Position numbers and translations under genes: made by a program
NCBI RefSeq assembly: GCF_029867415.1
Contig: NW_026705765.1
Location: 310,001-374,000 of the forward strand
Origin: Vicia villosa
Lineage: Eukaryota > Streptophyta > Magnoliopsida > Fabales > Fabaceae
Length of the DNA stretch: 64,000 nucleotides
Reading direction: 5' to 3'
In this document: one piece after another, positions 10,690 to 23,198 of the stretch
How the letters are laid out: the number at the start of each line of letters is the position of its first letter
How positions within the stretch are numbered: the stretch's first letter is position 1
The notes under the pieces: generated by a model
Database searches by the model: none
Told to the model about the DNA's origin: nothing
What the model saw: only the letters and a program-made list of their open reading frames with translations

Positions 10690-11350
10690 GTAACCACAAA
10701 GCACTGTCTTTTTTAATTACTTAGTTTTAGTTTTTGTTTTTAGTTTGGGTTGTTCTTTTGTTTTCAGTTTAAATTAATTGTAATTTTATTTCGTTTTAAT
10801 TTTAGCTTATTTGTTTGTTTTTCATCAAATTTTGGGGTGATTTTGCTGTGGAAGTAATATTTCAAAATTTTAATTACAATTTCTTTGGTCAGAATTATCC
10901 TTTAAATTATTTTAATATTATTGTTGAATTATCCTTTGAACTTGTTTTGTCTTGGGTGGGAATGTTCTTAGTGCCATGATATTGAAATGATATTTAATTG
11001 TTGAAAGTATTTGACGTAGAATTGAATAAATTTTTCTTGAATGATTAGACTTTATCACGTTCATTAGATTAGATTGTTTCTGTAAAGTTTTTTAAGTTGG
11101 ATTTAATATTTAGCTTAAGTTCTATAGATTATTCTTGTGGCATGTTTTTTTAGTTTAATATTTATTATTTTTTGAATTTTTTATAGAGATTTTACTGTTG
11201 CAATATTTCACATGTGCAATTGTTTCAGATTACTTGTTCTTATGACTTACTCTTTATTCTTTATTATGTCAATATTATATTTTTATTATTTATTATTATT
11301 ACGAGAGCTTGAGCTTTTGGATTTGAGTGTGTCTCTAGGTGTTCATCTAG
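10690..11350 (+). other. Probable 5' UTR intron of the SRO-type gene
   Basis: A donor CAG|GTAACC at 10690 and an acceptor CTAG ending at 11350 (or TAG ending at 11353) bracket a T-rich stretch of about 660 bp with plant intron composition. It ends only 6 to 9 bases before the ATG at 11360. An intron just upstream of the start codon would explain the long distance from TATA box to ATG. It is inferred from splice signals and base composition alone. Confidence 0.55.
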
Positions 11351-11359
11351 TAGACAAAA

Positions 11360-14269
11360 ATGGCAGACAAATCTCCAAAGGTATTGGATGGAGCTACACT
11401 CAATGGGAAAAGAAAGCGGTATATCCGACGTGTTGCACATTTGACTGAAGTTTTGGAACCAACAAACTTAACCGTCAAACAAATGAGATTGGTTGGAGAT
11501 GAGAGACAACCAACTAACTCTAGTCCTGCTATTTCAAAGTATTTGGTTAAGTATTTTTTGAACTATAAGAAAAGTGGGCTGCCCAAACGTTTGATGTTCT
11601 TTAATAATGGTGACTGGTCAGACTATCCAGAGGATTTTGTTGACTTGATTAAGAAAGATTTCGAAATCAAGAAGGCATTTGTGGAGGTAGAGGTAGATGG
11701 CAAGAAAGTTGTGCTAGATTTTTTGCATATGTGTAATGTAAATTTACAAACGGGTTTGCAACAGCCTATTGCTTGGATTGATGAGGCCGGGAACTGCTTT
11801 TTCCCTGAACTTTTTGTTGGATCCGATGAAGAATCCAATATCCTGGGCGAGAAGGAGGGTAGGGAAAGTCATGGTGGGAAAGAGAAACAAGAGCTTAAAT
11901 ATAATTTATCAAATGAACTTAATGGGGCTGATGAATCCAAATTGGTGAAGTATAGTGGGGACTCTAATGCTTTAGTTAAGGATATAAAAATTAATGGTCA
12001 ACATACCACAAACAAAATGAGAAATGTAAATGTTGAGGCAACTTCTAACCAATATAGAGAAATAGATATAGATGCTTATACTGAACCTATATATGGAAGA
12101 CTGGATGTAGATTCTGTACAACATTTGTTTCTCACAAGAATGGCTACTTTCGGCATTAGTGAGGGCGACATCGTTGATGTTTACCGCAACTTAGGAAGCT
12201 TAATGCAAGCGCGGCTGGAGTTATTCCAAAAGCAAGCTGATATCACGAAATTACTTCACAGTGATGCTAATGTTCGATATGGTTGGCTTGCATGTTCTAA
12301 AAATGAATTGTCTACAATGATGGAATACGGGCTTGGCCACAATGCACTTTTGTCATCCAAGTTCATATACGGCTTAGGTATTCATCTTGCTGCTGTAATC
12401 CACCCTTATGCCTGGTAAGTTTTCATACGATAAACTTTGAATTTATAGTCTTTTAAACACTCCTAATAGTAATGATATAAGTTTGTCTGGATAAAAACAA
12501 ATTACTATATGCATATGAGATTTTTATAGTGGTTAGGATAGTGAGTAAGTTGATCCTTTACGGTGAAATAAAACAACTCATTAAATTCCCTTCATACTAA
12601 ATTATAACATAGCTTTAGTTTTCTCTTATTCAATCTTATGTTATAAATTTCTCTTACCATCATTCTCTCATTTACTCCATACTTCATACTTTATCTATGT
12701 CATGTTCTACACTACTCTCTGTTTGAAGTCTTCATGACTTTGAGTAGTACTAATATTTAATTTTGTATTGAAAAATTATATATAGAGGCATTGTAAATGC
12801 ATAAATTACATCTCATTTATATAAAGTCGATCATGTTCCCGATGATTATTGAAAATGTTCTGTATTTGGTACTTGTATAGTTTCTAGTCCAACACTAGTT
12901 ATAAGTTGTGTTATGCTTCAATCCTTTATCTGTGAGCGGAGGGTTATAAGGATATTGTTCTTTATTTCAAACTTTACACATTATTATCTAACTTATTTCT
13001 ATAGATTATTTTATTGGAATGCTTAAATAATTCAATTATGCTATATTTACAGTGCCCTTTATTGTGATGTTGACGAAAATGGGGTTAGGCACTTGCTCCT
13101 TTGTCGCGTAATAATGGGGAACATGGAGCCTCTTTGTCGTGGCACTAAACAGATTCGTCCCAGTGGTTGCGAATATGATAACGGAGTTGATGACATTCAA
13201 CAACCAAATTACTATGTAGTTTGGAATATGAATATGAAAACTCATATCTTTCCAGAATATGTTGTTAGCTTCAAGGCTCCTTGGAAAGCAGCAGGTAATG
13301 TACTCTTTGTTAAGAAAAAATTTACCCCATGTTGTACATTTTAGCATTACATAATTAGTACTGAAGCCTGTAGAGATTAATCATTGACAAACTAATTAAT
13401 TTGTGATAATTTTCAACCTACTAATAGCTTCACTCAAGTTTTACGAAACAACAAGTTGTTTATTCTGCTAGGCTGCAGTACGATTTCTATTTCTTTCTAA
13501 ACAAATTGATCACAACACCTTCTTTTTTTCTCACAGGAAATACATGTTTAAATGAGAAGGAGAAAAAAATTCCTGGAAATAACTATTCTACGTTGGATAC
13601 CGTAAGTTATCTCATATGAGATTTACATCTTTATGTTTTTTAACTTTTGAGATTTTTTTACTATACCTATAATGTTCTTCCTTATAGTTTTAATGAAAAA
13701 AATTGATTTGTGAGATGCCTCAGGTAAATGCCGCTAGTGTGCCTAATACATCAAAAGCTCTAAGGTTGCCATGGATTCCCTTTCCGATGTTATTCACCGC
13801 TATTAGACCCAAGGTTCCTTCGAAACACATGCTTCTGATAAAAGCACACTATACAGAATTGGTGGTATGTAAAGTAGTTGCAATTGATTCTTATGTCTTA
13901 TATGATGAGATGTTTGTAATGTGTCATTTCGTACTTGTGCAGGCAAAGGAGATTTCCTACGATGAATTTGTGAAAAAGTTGCGTTCAATTGTTGGAGATA
14001 ATATACTAAGATCTGTAGTAATTAATCTTCAAAACAAGGTACCAAATTTCTATATTCTAAAAGTTTAATTTGGCTTTGAAGTAAGCATTTTCTTGTATTG
14101 TGTTTATATCTCAAAGTGAATTAACTTGAAGTTGCAGTTGCAAATATTATACTCAATGTTTTTATCATGAAATAATAAGAGCTATATTTTAAAAGTTGAT
14201 TATGGCGCCTAATGCTTAATTTGTTTCTTGTAGGGACCATCAAACAATGATCCTGGACGGCATAACTAG
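11360..14269 (+). CDS. RCD1/SRO-family protein (WWE, PARP-like, RST domains)
   Basis: Six coding exons with GT-AG introns: 11360-12414, 13053-13294, 13537-13601, 13724-13864, 13943-14038 and 14234-14269. Joined phases are consistent and give 1635 nt, 544 residues and a TAG. Residues 17-24 (KRKRYIRR) form a likely nuclear localisation signal. About 62-150 is a WWE domain (LMFFNNGDWSDYP, PIAWIDEAGNCFFPE). About 250-430 is the PARP-like domain (YGLGIHLA, VDENGVRHLLLCRVIMGNME, YYVVWNMNM, FPEYVVSF). About 465-533 is the RST domain (LPWIPFPMLFTAI, YDEFVKKLR). The architecture is that of Arabidopsis RCD1 and SRO1: nuclear hubs binding transcription factors through RST in stress and redox signalling. 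The family usually lacks a complete PARP catalytic triad and is considered inactive; Asn stands where active enzymes have Glu (VVWNMNM). All three domains are intact, so the gene looks functional. It is the only host gene seen; the family call is firm, the paralogue is not resolved. Confidence 0.93.
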
Positions 14270-15365
14270 GAATTTCTAACAAGGAGGTGGAGATCTTTTA
14301 GTTGGAGTTAACTATTGTCAAGATGAAGTTGTGACATTTTTTGCTACTAGGAGAAATGCCATGTCATTTTAACTTTTTTATCATCCTAATTTCGAGTTTT
14401 AATTTGGAACTGTAGTCCATAATTTCTATTGGAATTTAATATGAGTTTATTTTGAATCAGGTGTACTGTCGACGTTCATATTTTATGGTTTTATAATGAA
14501 TTCCATTAATCAAAGATGCATTATATTATTTTCACTTTATATTGGTTTCAATACGCTCTTGTTTGATCCAATATGTAATTAGAGAAGATGTTTTTGGTTT
14601 CAACATATCTTGTTATAACTGTCATTGTTTTTGGTTTCAACAATGTTTTTTCATAAATTATCTAGCTTTTATGGCTTGTTGACTCTCTTTTCATATCATA
14701 TTTGTAAGCATAATTTGACTTCGGTAAAATTCAAATGAAGCTGGTGCCTTTTGTGAGTAAAAGTGGAAGAAAAACTCACTATGAAGGATATTGTTCAGAG
14801 GAGATTTTGTTAATTTCATTGTGAAAATTCTATTTAGTATGTAATAATTTATGCAAGTGAGTATGATGCGGCTATTGATGATTACAGGAGGGTGCAATCA
14901 GTGACAACATGTTGCAGTGATGTGTGAAATCAATCAATGTTCCTGCTTCGAGATCAAGATCATTAGACATGGATACTGTGGAAATTCTTTTGGTGTTGTG
15001 TAGTATGAAGTGCTCAAAAATAAATAATTGATTGTTCGACTCGCGATTCAGTTGTGTATGGAACTTCCATTTGAATGTGGCTAAGGAACGTGATTGAAGG
15101 TGGATTGTAAGATGGAGCTCAGACTCAGACAAACACAAATTGCAAGGACAATTGAGCTGATTATGAAATCACAAGGAGAGAAAGTATATAGTTGCTGCTA
15201 TGGTGAGTGCTAAAAGCTTATCAGAGGACATGTGATATGAAGTTTTATGTGATTCCCTAATGAAAGGATTAAGAAGTGTTCTAACACAGAATAGCCAAGT
15301 TGTAGTTTATGAATCTTGTTAGTTGAATACCCGTGAGGAGAATTACACAAAACTTGATCTTGAAG
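14270..15365. other. 3' UTR and downstream intergenic sequence
   Basis: The first 200 to 300 bases after the stop are T-rich with several TTTTAT/AATGAA-like motifs and probably include the 3' UTR and poly(A) sites of the SRO-type gene. Beyond about 14600 nothing was recognised. The minus-strand frames at 14872-15138 and 15210-15443 match no family I know. They may be decayed retroelement DNA attached to the LTR that follows. Confidence 0.45.
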
Positions 15366-15905
15366 GAGTGAAAAACACTTAGAAAGAGGGGGATTGAATA
15401 AGTGTAACTTCTCAAAAATGATAGATAAAAATAAATAACACAATTATTTTTATCTTGGTTCGTTATTAACTAAACTACTCCAGTCCACCCCTGACAAGGT
15501 GATTTACCTCAACTGAGGATTTAATCCACTAATCAAACTGATTACAATGGTTCTCCACTTAGATACCCTCTAAGTCTTCTAGAGTCTATAGATCACAACT
15601 TGATCACTCTAGGAAATCCTTTTACAATCAATGTAAAAATAAATGTTACAAGAGTTTAGATTGCTTCTAATAAAGCTGTAATCACAAAGTGATATTTCTC
15701 TTAAGTTCTAGTTCTTAACACTCACTAAGATATTACAAAGTTGTGAGGTTGAAGATGAAGTTCTTCTTTGATTTTGAGTTTGATAGCGTTTCGGTGTATT
15801 TGTGCAAGTGTGTTGTGTCTGCTTCTGAATCAAAACTTCTATATATAGGCGCTGAGAGGAAATGACCGTTGGGAACTGTAATACGGTGAACTGATTTTAA
15901 AAAAA
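15366..15905 (-). repeat. LTR fragment truncated by Ogre F insertion
   Basis: The stretch has LTR-like features in minus orientation. A TATA motif (CTATATATAG) lies at 15839-15848, and downstream of it on the minus strand comes an R/U5-like stretch with the AACTGAGGATTTAATCC and TCCAGTCCACCCC sequences. Such sequence is repeated in legume LTR elements, to my recollection of the copia SIRE/Maximus type. The upstream (U3) side is cut off at 15906 where the Ogre LTR starts. The left boundary is a guess, since no TG terminus or primer site could be fixed. Confidence 0.45.
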
Positions 15906-17619
15906 TGTCGCGGTAAGCAAGAGTCGCCACCGACTTTTATTTTATCCAATTTAAAGAAAGGCTAAAAGAACAGAAAAAGACCTTTTGAAAAGATTTTGAG
16001 TTCGGGGGGTAGGTTATACAAAGGGAAGGTGTAAGGCACCCTTTGCATCCATGGTTTTCCATGGGCTCTTAATTGCTTAGCTCACTTTGTTTTCAAAATG
16101 TTTGAATTTGTTTGAAAAGTGGGGTGTGAATAGAAATTTTAATAAGAACTTTAGCTTGTAAATAAGCGTAGTCTTTTTGAAAAGATTCTTTGGAAAAGAA
16201 GTGGGAAAAGGTTTTGAATTTGAATTTGAATTTGAAAAAGAGCAAGCAATTAAAAAGCAATTACCCTAAGTTTTAAAATTCGTTCTTTTAGCTTTTCAGG
16301 GCTATCCATACCATAGGAGGGTAGGAAGTCCTTTTATTGGATGTTGAAGGGTCATTGAAGGTTATCGTTCGCCATAAAACTGTCCCTGCCATAAAGAGGG
16401 CAGGTAGTCTTAGGGAAGGATAAAATAGTCATTAATCTTTTTAGGCATCATGCGAGGATACCTTAGCAATGGGGACAATCATCCTTTATAAGGAAATCTC
16501 AAGAGAGTTTCAATAACTTTAAAGGCAACATTTTCTTTAGGTATCCTCAGAATTGGGGGACTTGACTATTTTTAGGCAACAAAATTAAGGCAACGAGGCA
16601 ACAGTAATAAGGCAACAGTAATAAGGCAACAAGGCAACTAGAGGGATTACCCTAAAGGTGTGTGTGTGGCATAATCAGGTGGTTAATTCAGATATTTATC
16701 TTGTAATTAGTGATGCTAATTCAGTTCAAGGCTTGCACTCCCTAAGATTACTAACCACGCAGTTTAAAATAAGCAAAAATTAAAGGCAGAAATTAAAAGT
16801 CCTACGCTATTACAATAAACACCTGCGGGGAGGGGGAAATAAAGGCAGAAAATAAGAGGGAACAATAATTAACCAAAATCCTTGAATGCCTTGATCTTCC
16901 TTGAACCCTTGATCAATTCTGAAAATTAAAAGGAAAATAAATAAGGGTTAGTGTATTACAGATTCGTTGGCTATTGAGGCAAACCCTATTTTAATTCAAA
17001 AGCAAAATAAACATAAAATGATGTTAAACAAAAAATAGAAACTTAGATTTTTTTGATCTGGTATGGTGTGTGGCTGAAGGATCTTGGTTAACCCTGAAAA
17101 TTAGGCACGAAGAAGAGAAAAATTAGTGCATTAAAGACCTCAACAATTATAACGTGGCTGATCAAAAATTAAAATAGTAATAATTTAGGCAAACACATAA
17201 AAAGGGAGAGGCAAATGGAAAACCCCGAATGGGACAAAAGTTAACCGGATTAATAGAAAAAATAAAGGCCAGGCAAACCGTATAAGGCAAATAAAATAAT
17301 TTTTATTGTTCAAAAACAATTATTGATAAAATTATGAAAAAATCTAGTTTTCGATCAAAAATAAATAATTATAAAACTATTATTTTTATAAAAAATTTAT
17401 TTGATAAACAAAATAAATAAATAATAAAAGAATTATAATAAAAGAGAAAAAGAATCCAACAAATGCTTCATTGAGGGTGTACCGTAGGCTGTGTCATGGA
17501 GGCCTTAGGATCTGGTCGTATGAAGTATCCAACAGAGAAGACGCGGAGGTCCACCGTAGGTGCCCATTAACCGACTACACTGGATTTATGATCAAACAGA
17601 TGGGAAAATAAAATTGCCA

Positions 17620-17690
17620 GGCGTGTGGATCGAACCCAGGGGGTGTTGGTCACCAACAAGCTCACTTCTCCACCTATGCTATGCTGTTAG
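17620..17690 (-). other. tRNA-like (pol III A/B box) module in Ogre F LTR
   Basis: On the minus strand an A-box-like TAGCATAGGTGGAGAAGTGAGC region (17665-17682 core) is followed by a B-box-like GGGTTCGATCC (17627-17637). The order, orientation and spacing of about 30 to 40 bp fit a tRNA-derived or SINE-derived module. No full cloverleaf could be drawn, so it is not called a tRNA gene. Similar modules with different sequence sit in the same sense in the LTRs of Ogre A, B and C. Confidence 0.5.
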
Positions 17691-18513
17691 TTTAATAAAA
17701 AACGGAAACAAGGAATTAAATAATAAAAACATTATAATGGACCAAGTCAAACGAATCCTCGCAGCGGGCCCCCCTGGTTCGCACGTAGCCCAATGAGACG
17801 AAGAGAGGAAGATCTGAATGGTTGACTGGCCATTAGGGATGCAACACGCGTGGAGAGAGAAAAAGGATGTGTTGACCGTCCAACACCATTACGCCACACA
17901 TGATCCATGTATTTCATTTTCTTCGTTCAGCTTTCCTGCGGAATTCGTTAGGGATTTTCCTGCGGATTTACTCGCGGAAAATCCTTCGAATTTTCTGCAA
18001 AATCAAAACTCACACAAACACACGTCATAAAGTTATGGATCGTGCCCATATCTAGTAATTAAGGTGTTACAAACTCAATGGTGGCATCGGTTTGATTAGA
18101 AACGCGTGGTAGCCATGAAAACGAAAGGGAGCTTCTCTTATGCCCTAGTAATGGTGATTCACGACCTGGGCACTATAACTCCCATCCAATGATTCAGGTC
18201 CCTTCTAAAACACTCCAGGAACTTTCTAACATCAATAAATCACGTTAAAACACAAGAGAACATGAAATACAAATTTTGAAAGTAATGAACAAGTATGGTG
18301 ATCATGGTTCATGAGTTTTACGTACCATTACATGTTATATATTACTTCGGCTTACCCTATAATGCTTCAGGAGTAGAATGGAACCAATATTTGGCTTTGA
18401 TAGTGGCTTGAACACGAAGTCTCGAATTGCACCTTTCTTTGAATTTTTGGGAACCTTTGGAACGCTTGCTCTTCACCTCTTTTTTCGTCCCCCTTGCTGA
18501 GTGTATGTTGTGA

Positions 18514-18522
18514 ATATATAAG
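18514..18522 (-). promoter_or_regulatory. Candidate TATA box of Ogre F LTR
   Basis: TTATATATT is read on the minus strand about 1.16 kb into the LTR. In Ogre A the TATA box lies about 1.58 kb into the LTR, and in both cases the tRNA-like module follows some 0.8 to 0.95 kb downstream. Weaker consensus than in A to C. Confidence 0.4.
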
Positions 18523-19944
18523 GGACCAAATTAGGTCAAAATATTTGGAGAGAATCATGTGTTTTTATGGTGAGAAATTTGATTGAAAATTTGCTATTTT
18601 TGTGTCAATCTCTTGCCAATCAAATCTCCACGAATTTCCAATCATTTACTATGATTTGGAAGTTCAATATTTGACACAAAAATAATCTCATCCCAATCTT
18701 TGATTATTTCTAATATTTTATTCAATTTAAATTGAATTTAAGGGATTAAATTCAAAATAAAAATAAATAAGAATAATAAAAATAAATAGAAGGGGCCTAT
18801 GGGTCGTGGATAGGTTTAGGATTAAGTTTAAAAACCAAAACTTAAGCCCATGGCCTCAAAAGATCAAAATTATTCACTTTGCACTTCATGCATTTTCTCA
18901 ATTTTGTCCAACTTTAACCATGTGTATCTCTCTCAATTTTAACCCTATAAAGGTGTTCTTGACCATTTTAGAAAGCTCAAGATGTCTTCTAAAATCTCCT
19001 TTTAGTATCATCTCAGTTGAGTTTACCATGTTCAAGTTATGAGCTTTGACCCAAAAGGTGTCTTTGTTGACTTTCAAAAATGACTTGTAACCTTTTGATC
19101 CATATCCCTCAAATGAAGCATATTTAGACTTGGCCTGTGAGATACAAAGTTGTACAGAATTCAATTTCCTTCAAATTGAGCTTTGGATGGAAAATTTCTA
19201 ATGTTCCATGTGAAAGTTATGGCTGGTCAAAGTTCAGCTGACTTTAGGTCAAAACACCCTAATTTAGAAACTTTAGGTTTTGTTGATTTCTGAACTTTCC
19301 TTGATGAATCATGATCAATCCTTAATCAAGTGATTAATGATACTTCAAAATAATGATGTTGACCTAACATCAGAAATTTTGACTGTACTTTGACCACAAT
19401 TGAATTTTATGTCAATATAGTCGATTGTTGACTTTCTGAGCAATTGATTGGTCAATCTTTGGAATTGGGGTTTGAAACTTGGAATAGGGATTCTTTGGGA
19501 CATATGTGAGACCATGGGGTCCATTTGAGGTATCAGAACCTGAGACTCCTTTGAGAAAAGCAAAACCCTAGGTCAGAGGCACTTGTTTAAGAGATAGGTA
19601 GCTTTGAGCAATTGGCGATCTTTGAGCATTTGAAAGTCAGATGGACTGAAATATGATGGGCAAATTTTGGGGTATAACAGCTGCCCTTGTTCAACCTTCT
19701 TAAACCTGAAGATGTAGAGTGGTTTGTATGCCAGTCGGTATCTGAAAGTGGAGGAGGATTAAACACTAGAATACCCAGGAAATTTGCCCTTGCCAAGATA
19801 GGGACTTTTTGTAGGGGATGGGCTTAAAGATGCCATCCAAGCAGAGTATTTTCGGAGATAGGCTTGAAGATGCCATTCGAATGTTGAGAGACTTGATTGA
19901 GATGGGCTTAAAGATGCCATCCAGTTTGATAGACTTGAGAGTCA

Positions 19945-20104
19945 GACTACGTCGTACGTTAGATCGTATCTGAAGGATATACTTAGGATGAGTCGTACGT
20001 TAGACTGGAGGATGTACTTAGGATGAGTCGTACGTTAGACTGGAGGATGTACTTAGGATGAGTCGTTCGTTAGATGGAGGATGTACTTAGGATGAGTCGT
20101 ACAT
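19945..20104. repeat. 35-bp minisatellite in Ogre F 3' UTR
   Basis: About four copies of a 34- to 35-bp unit built on AGTCGTACGTTAGACTGGAG and GATGTACTTAGGATG occur; the AGTCGT marks are at 19991, 20026, 20061 and 20095. The array runs directly into the 70- to 72-bp array, whose unit looks like a diverged dimer of this one because it holds the CGTRCGTTAG motif twice. Confidence 0.85.
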
Positions 20105-20745
20105 TGAAGAATGGATCGTGCGTTAGACCGAATCCAATTTGCATCGGTAGATGTCTGGAAAGTTGTGCGTTAGGTTGAAGGATGGGTCGTGCGTTAGACC
20201 GAATCCAATTTGCATCGGTATATGTCTGGAAAGCCGTGCGTTAGGCTGAAGGATGGGTCGTGCGTTAGACCGGATCCAATTTGCATTTGATAAATGTCTG
20301 GAAAGTCGTGCGTTAGACTGGAGGATGGGTCGTGCATTAGACCGGATCCAATTGCATCGTTACATGTCTGGAAAGCCGTGCGTTAGGCTGAAGGATGGAT
20401 CGTACGTTTAACCGGATCCAATTTGCATTTGATAAATATCTGGAAAGTCGTGCGTTAGGCTGAAAGATGGGTCGTGCGTTAGACCGGATCCAATTTGCAT
20501 TTGATAAATGTCTGGAAAGCCGTGCGTTAGGCTGAAAGATGGGTCATGCGTTAGACCGGATCCAATTGCATCGGTAGATGTTTGGAAAGCCGTGCGTTAG
20601 GCTGAAGGATGGGTCGTGCGTTAGACCGGATCCAATTGCATCGGTAGATGTCTAGAAAGCCGTGCGTTAGGCTGAAGGATGGGTCGTGCGTTAGACCGAA
20701 GCTAATTTGTTGTCAGAAAGAGCTGTGCGTTAGGCTTTTCCTTTG
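20105..20745. repeat. 70-72-bp minisatellite (about 9 copies) in Ogre F 3' UTR
   Basis: The mark GGTCGTGCGTTAGACC recurs with spacings of 71, 71, 72, 70, 72, 72, 70 and 70 bp from about 20113 to 20684. Each unit contains a second, related half, GCCGTGCGTTAGGCTGAAGG, and a spacer ATCCAATTTGCATCGGTAGA. Copies differ by a few substitutions and by a TTGCATTTGATAA versus TTGCATCGGTA variant. It is an obvious expansion of the 35-bp unit beside it. Confidence 0.9.
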
Positions 20746-22320
20746 AATGAGATAACGTTCTCAAAATAAATGGGGAGCTTTATATGTTATGTATGAATTT
20801 ATGTGGCGATGTATGCAATGTATGAGTATGTTTATGATATATGATATATGAATATGATTTATGTTGTCTTGATTGTGATTTTGATGTTGGATTTTGTCCT
20901 GCGGATGCTCAGCTGGGGATTTATGATTTCTGCTTGGGGATAAAAGTCATTTGGATGATTGATCTTGATGTATCCTGACTAGGGATAAGAGAGATAAATA
21001 ACCCTGTCTGGAAAAGAGAATAGTATCGGGGAACCGGAAGTGTCGAATATATAAACTCCATTGAGGAACTAAGTCTTTGTTGGGACGAGAATATTTGAAG
21101 GTATCTTCTTAATGATTACTCTATGGGGATATGATCCTGTGAAACTGGCTTCGTGGGAAGACATGGATGTCTTGAACGTTGCCCCTAGTGATTTATAGCT
21201 CTTGCTATTCCTGGACTTATATTGATTAGGACATACCACTGAGTATTGGTCAAGATGTCACACTTGACTTGCATAGATTTGCCCCTGCTAGTAAGGACTT
21301 TAGAAAGATTCGCCTCGCGAGGACTTTATGAGATGTGCACTATGGGCGACATGCCCCTAGTAATCATAGGCCCATAGCAATGTCCCATGTTAATTGGGAA
21401 GTAGCTTCAGATCTACTTTGATGCATGCCCCTGATTGTTTTGGCATCTTTGAAAGATTCTCGGAATCTTGACTTTATTGCCCCAGATTGATCGGGAAATA
21501 GTTTGGAACCCACTTAGGATGTACACTGTTGACTGTTTGGCATTTGAGAGATTCTTGGAATCTTGACTTGATTGCCCCAGATTGATTGGGCAAAATGTGC
21601 CATGCCCCTTGTATACGTAGGAGACATTGCTTTTTTGGAGTAATCTTGTCTGTCGGGATAACTGTTAGTCATTAGTCGTACCCTGTGCAGATTCTTCCTG
21701 TTGCTAAAATTTGAAATTATGTAGCAGAATATGATTAATAATGAATTCATGAGATGCAATGCATATGTCTGTCTTGAGTTTTTGAAAAACATTAAAATAG
21801 GAGATGTAAAAGAATGATGTTTATAAAAACGTGATGTTTGTAAAAAACAGGATATCAACTCAGCATTTATGGAAAATCTTAAGGAGTCAGGATACCCTTT
21901 TGGTGACAGTATGCTTTTGAATTAACCATGCTTCAGTTAGGACTTTCAAGGGTTGTAACGTGGCTTGGTTCACGGTTTAAGAAACAAAGGATAACGACTC
22001 AAAATTTATTTGTACTCATCCCAATCTTCGTGATGTTCTTCGATCCTATGCTCAGTTAATTCTGTGTTTAAGCCTTTAGCAAAGCTTGAAGTTGTAACAT
22101 TGATGTTTGATGATGGTTAAAGTATCAGAGGTTTAATTTGGACAGACAGTCTTCCTTTGTTGTAATACTTTCTTTTTGTCGAGGATTTATAGTGACCTCT
22201 TTTGAAATATTTTCTTTTGTCGAGTACTTGTAGTGACCTCTTTATTACTTTTTTATCCCTAACTTTTGCCTGAACTGTTTATTTTTGAGATTACAGTCAG
22301 CGGGATATTTCGATTTTCGA

Positions 22321-22347
22321 TAAGTCTCCTTCATAGGTTTTGACTTA
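22321..22347 (-). promoter_or_regulatory. Ogre 3' UTR hairpin (single copy in F)
   Basis: TAAGTC at 22321-22326 pairs with GACTTA at 22342-22347 around a loop ending in AGGTTTT. The layout and the TAAGTC stem match the third hairpin module of Ogre B (58841-58869). A more degraded relative (TGAACTG with CAGTCAG) lies about 40 bp before it. It is a structural motif of unknown role. Confidence 0.5.
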
Positions 22348-23198
22348 ACCGTTTTTTTCTTTTTTTTTATGGATATTGACTGCCTGACTTGAGAGTTAAG
22401 GAAATCCATCATCACTTGTGTAAACGACAGCTAGTATAATTGAGTTAACTGAGTAACTACCCTGCCCCTGGTTATGATTAAAGGGTTTCAATTTGCACGT
22501 GAAAGAAAACTCCTACACCTTAGGCTCAAAGGGGCTGACGAGGGATTAACATCCTTATATCTCCACTGTTTAGGAATTGAAACAATGTCTGTACATCGTC
22601 AGCATAGTCTGTTCAAAAGGATCACTGTATGAGGTTGCGGTATCATTTTCGTCATCCTCCCTCAAAGGCATACAGCTTTAGCAAGAGTCGAATATCACAA
22701 AACGTAAACAAAGTAAAGACACAGTTTAAAATGAGTGATAGCGAAATAATTTATTCAAGACAAACATATGCAATGCACTGATGATGATTATTAAAACAAA
22801 TAATGTCTATCATAAGTCAGATGTTTAAATAAACTGAATAGAAATTGCGCATGAAAATAAGTCTAATGATTTAAAAGTTCATCCTTCTAGACATTAATCA
22901 GTTTTGTCGTGATTAGGCATGAGATTGGTGATCACTATAGGAGTCTTGGGAGAGTTGAATTCAATTTCCCGAGCATCAATCATATCTTGGGACCAGAGCT
23001 ACCGGAGTGGTATGCACATCTCACATTGGGATTATAGCCGCGAGCGGAAGCACTAGGATTCTTGGGGGGATCCTTTAAAGTAATCAACTCTGATTTCAAC
23101 AAGTATTGTAATGCCTGACCCAGTGACATATTAATCTGGGTGAATTGACGCTTAGCCGTGTCTGGCTTGCGTCGTTGTTGTGGAACTGGTGTAGAGAT

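Larger units (their letters stand above)
15906..19679 (-). repeat. 3' LTR of Ogre F (minus strand)
   Basis: On the minus strand the unit begins TGTTATACCCCAAAATTTG at 19679 and ends CCGCGACA at 15906. This is 3,774 bp with TGT..ACA termini. The starting TG(T)(C/T)ATACCCCAA.TTTTG is shared with the other Ogre LTRs here. To the right lies AAGGGCAGC, a polypurine tract in the minus sense. To the left there is no primer site but host sequence, so this is the 3' LTR. The U5 side carries CCTTCCCTTTGTATAACC near 16013-16030, shared with Ogre A, B and C. The 5 bases at 15901-15905 (AAAAA) are the candidate target duplication; its partner lies outside the window. The LTR is a different Ogre subfamily from A-C. 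Confidence 0.85.

Noticed and set aside
14872..15443. Minus-strand frames as possible copia pol
   Set aside because: Translations in all frames were inspected without finding an RT, integrase or gag motif; left unclassified.
19945..20745. CRISPR-like array
   Set aside because: Units are 35 or 71 bp with no unique spacers, the sequence is eukaryotic, and no cas genes exist. It is a minisatellite in a retrotransposon UTR.
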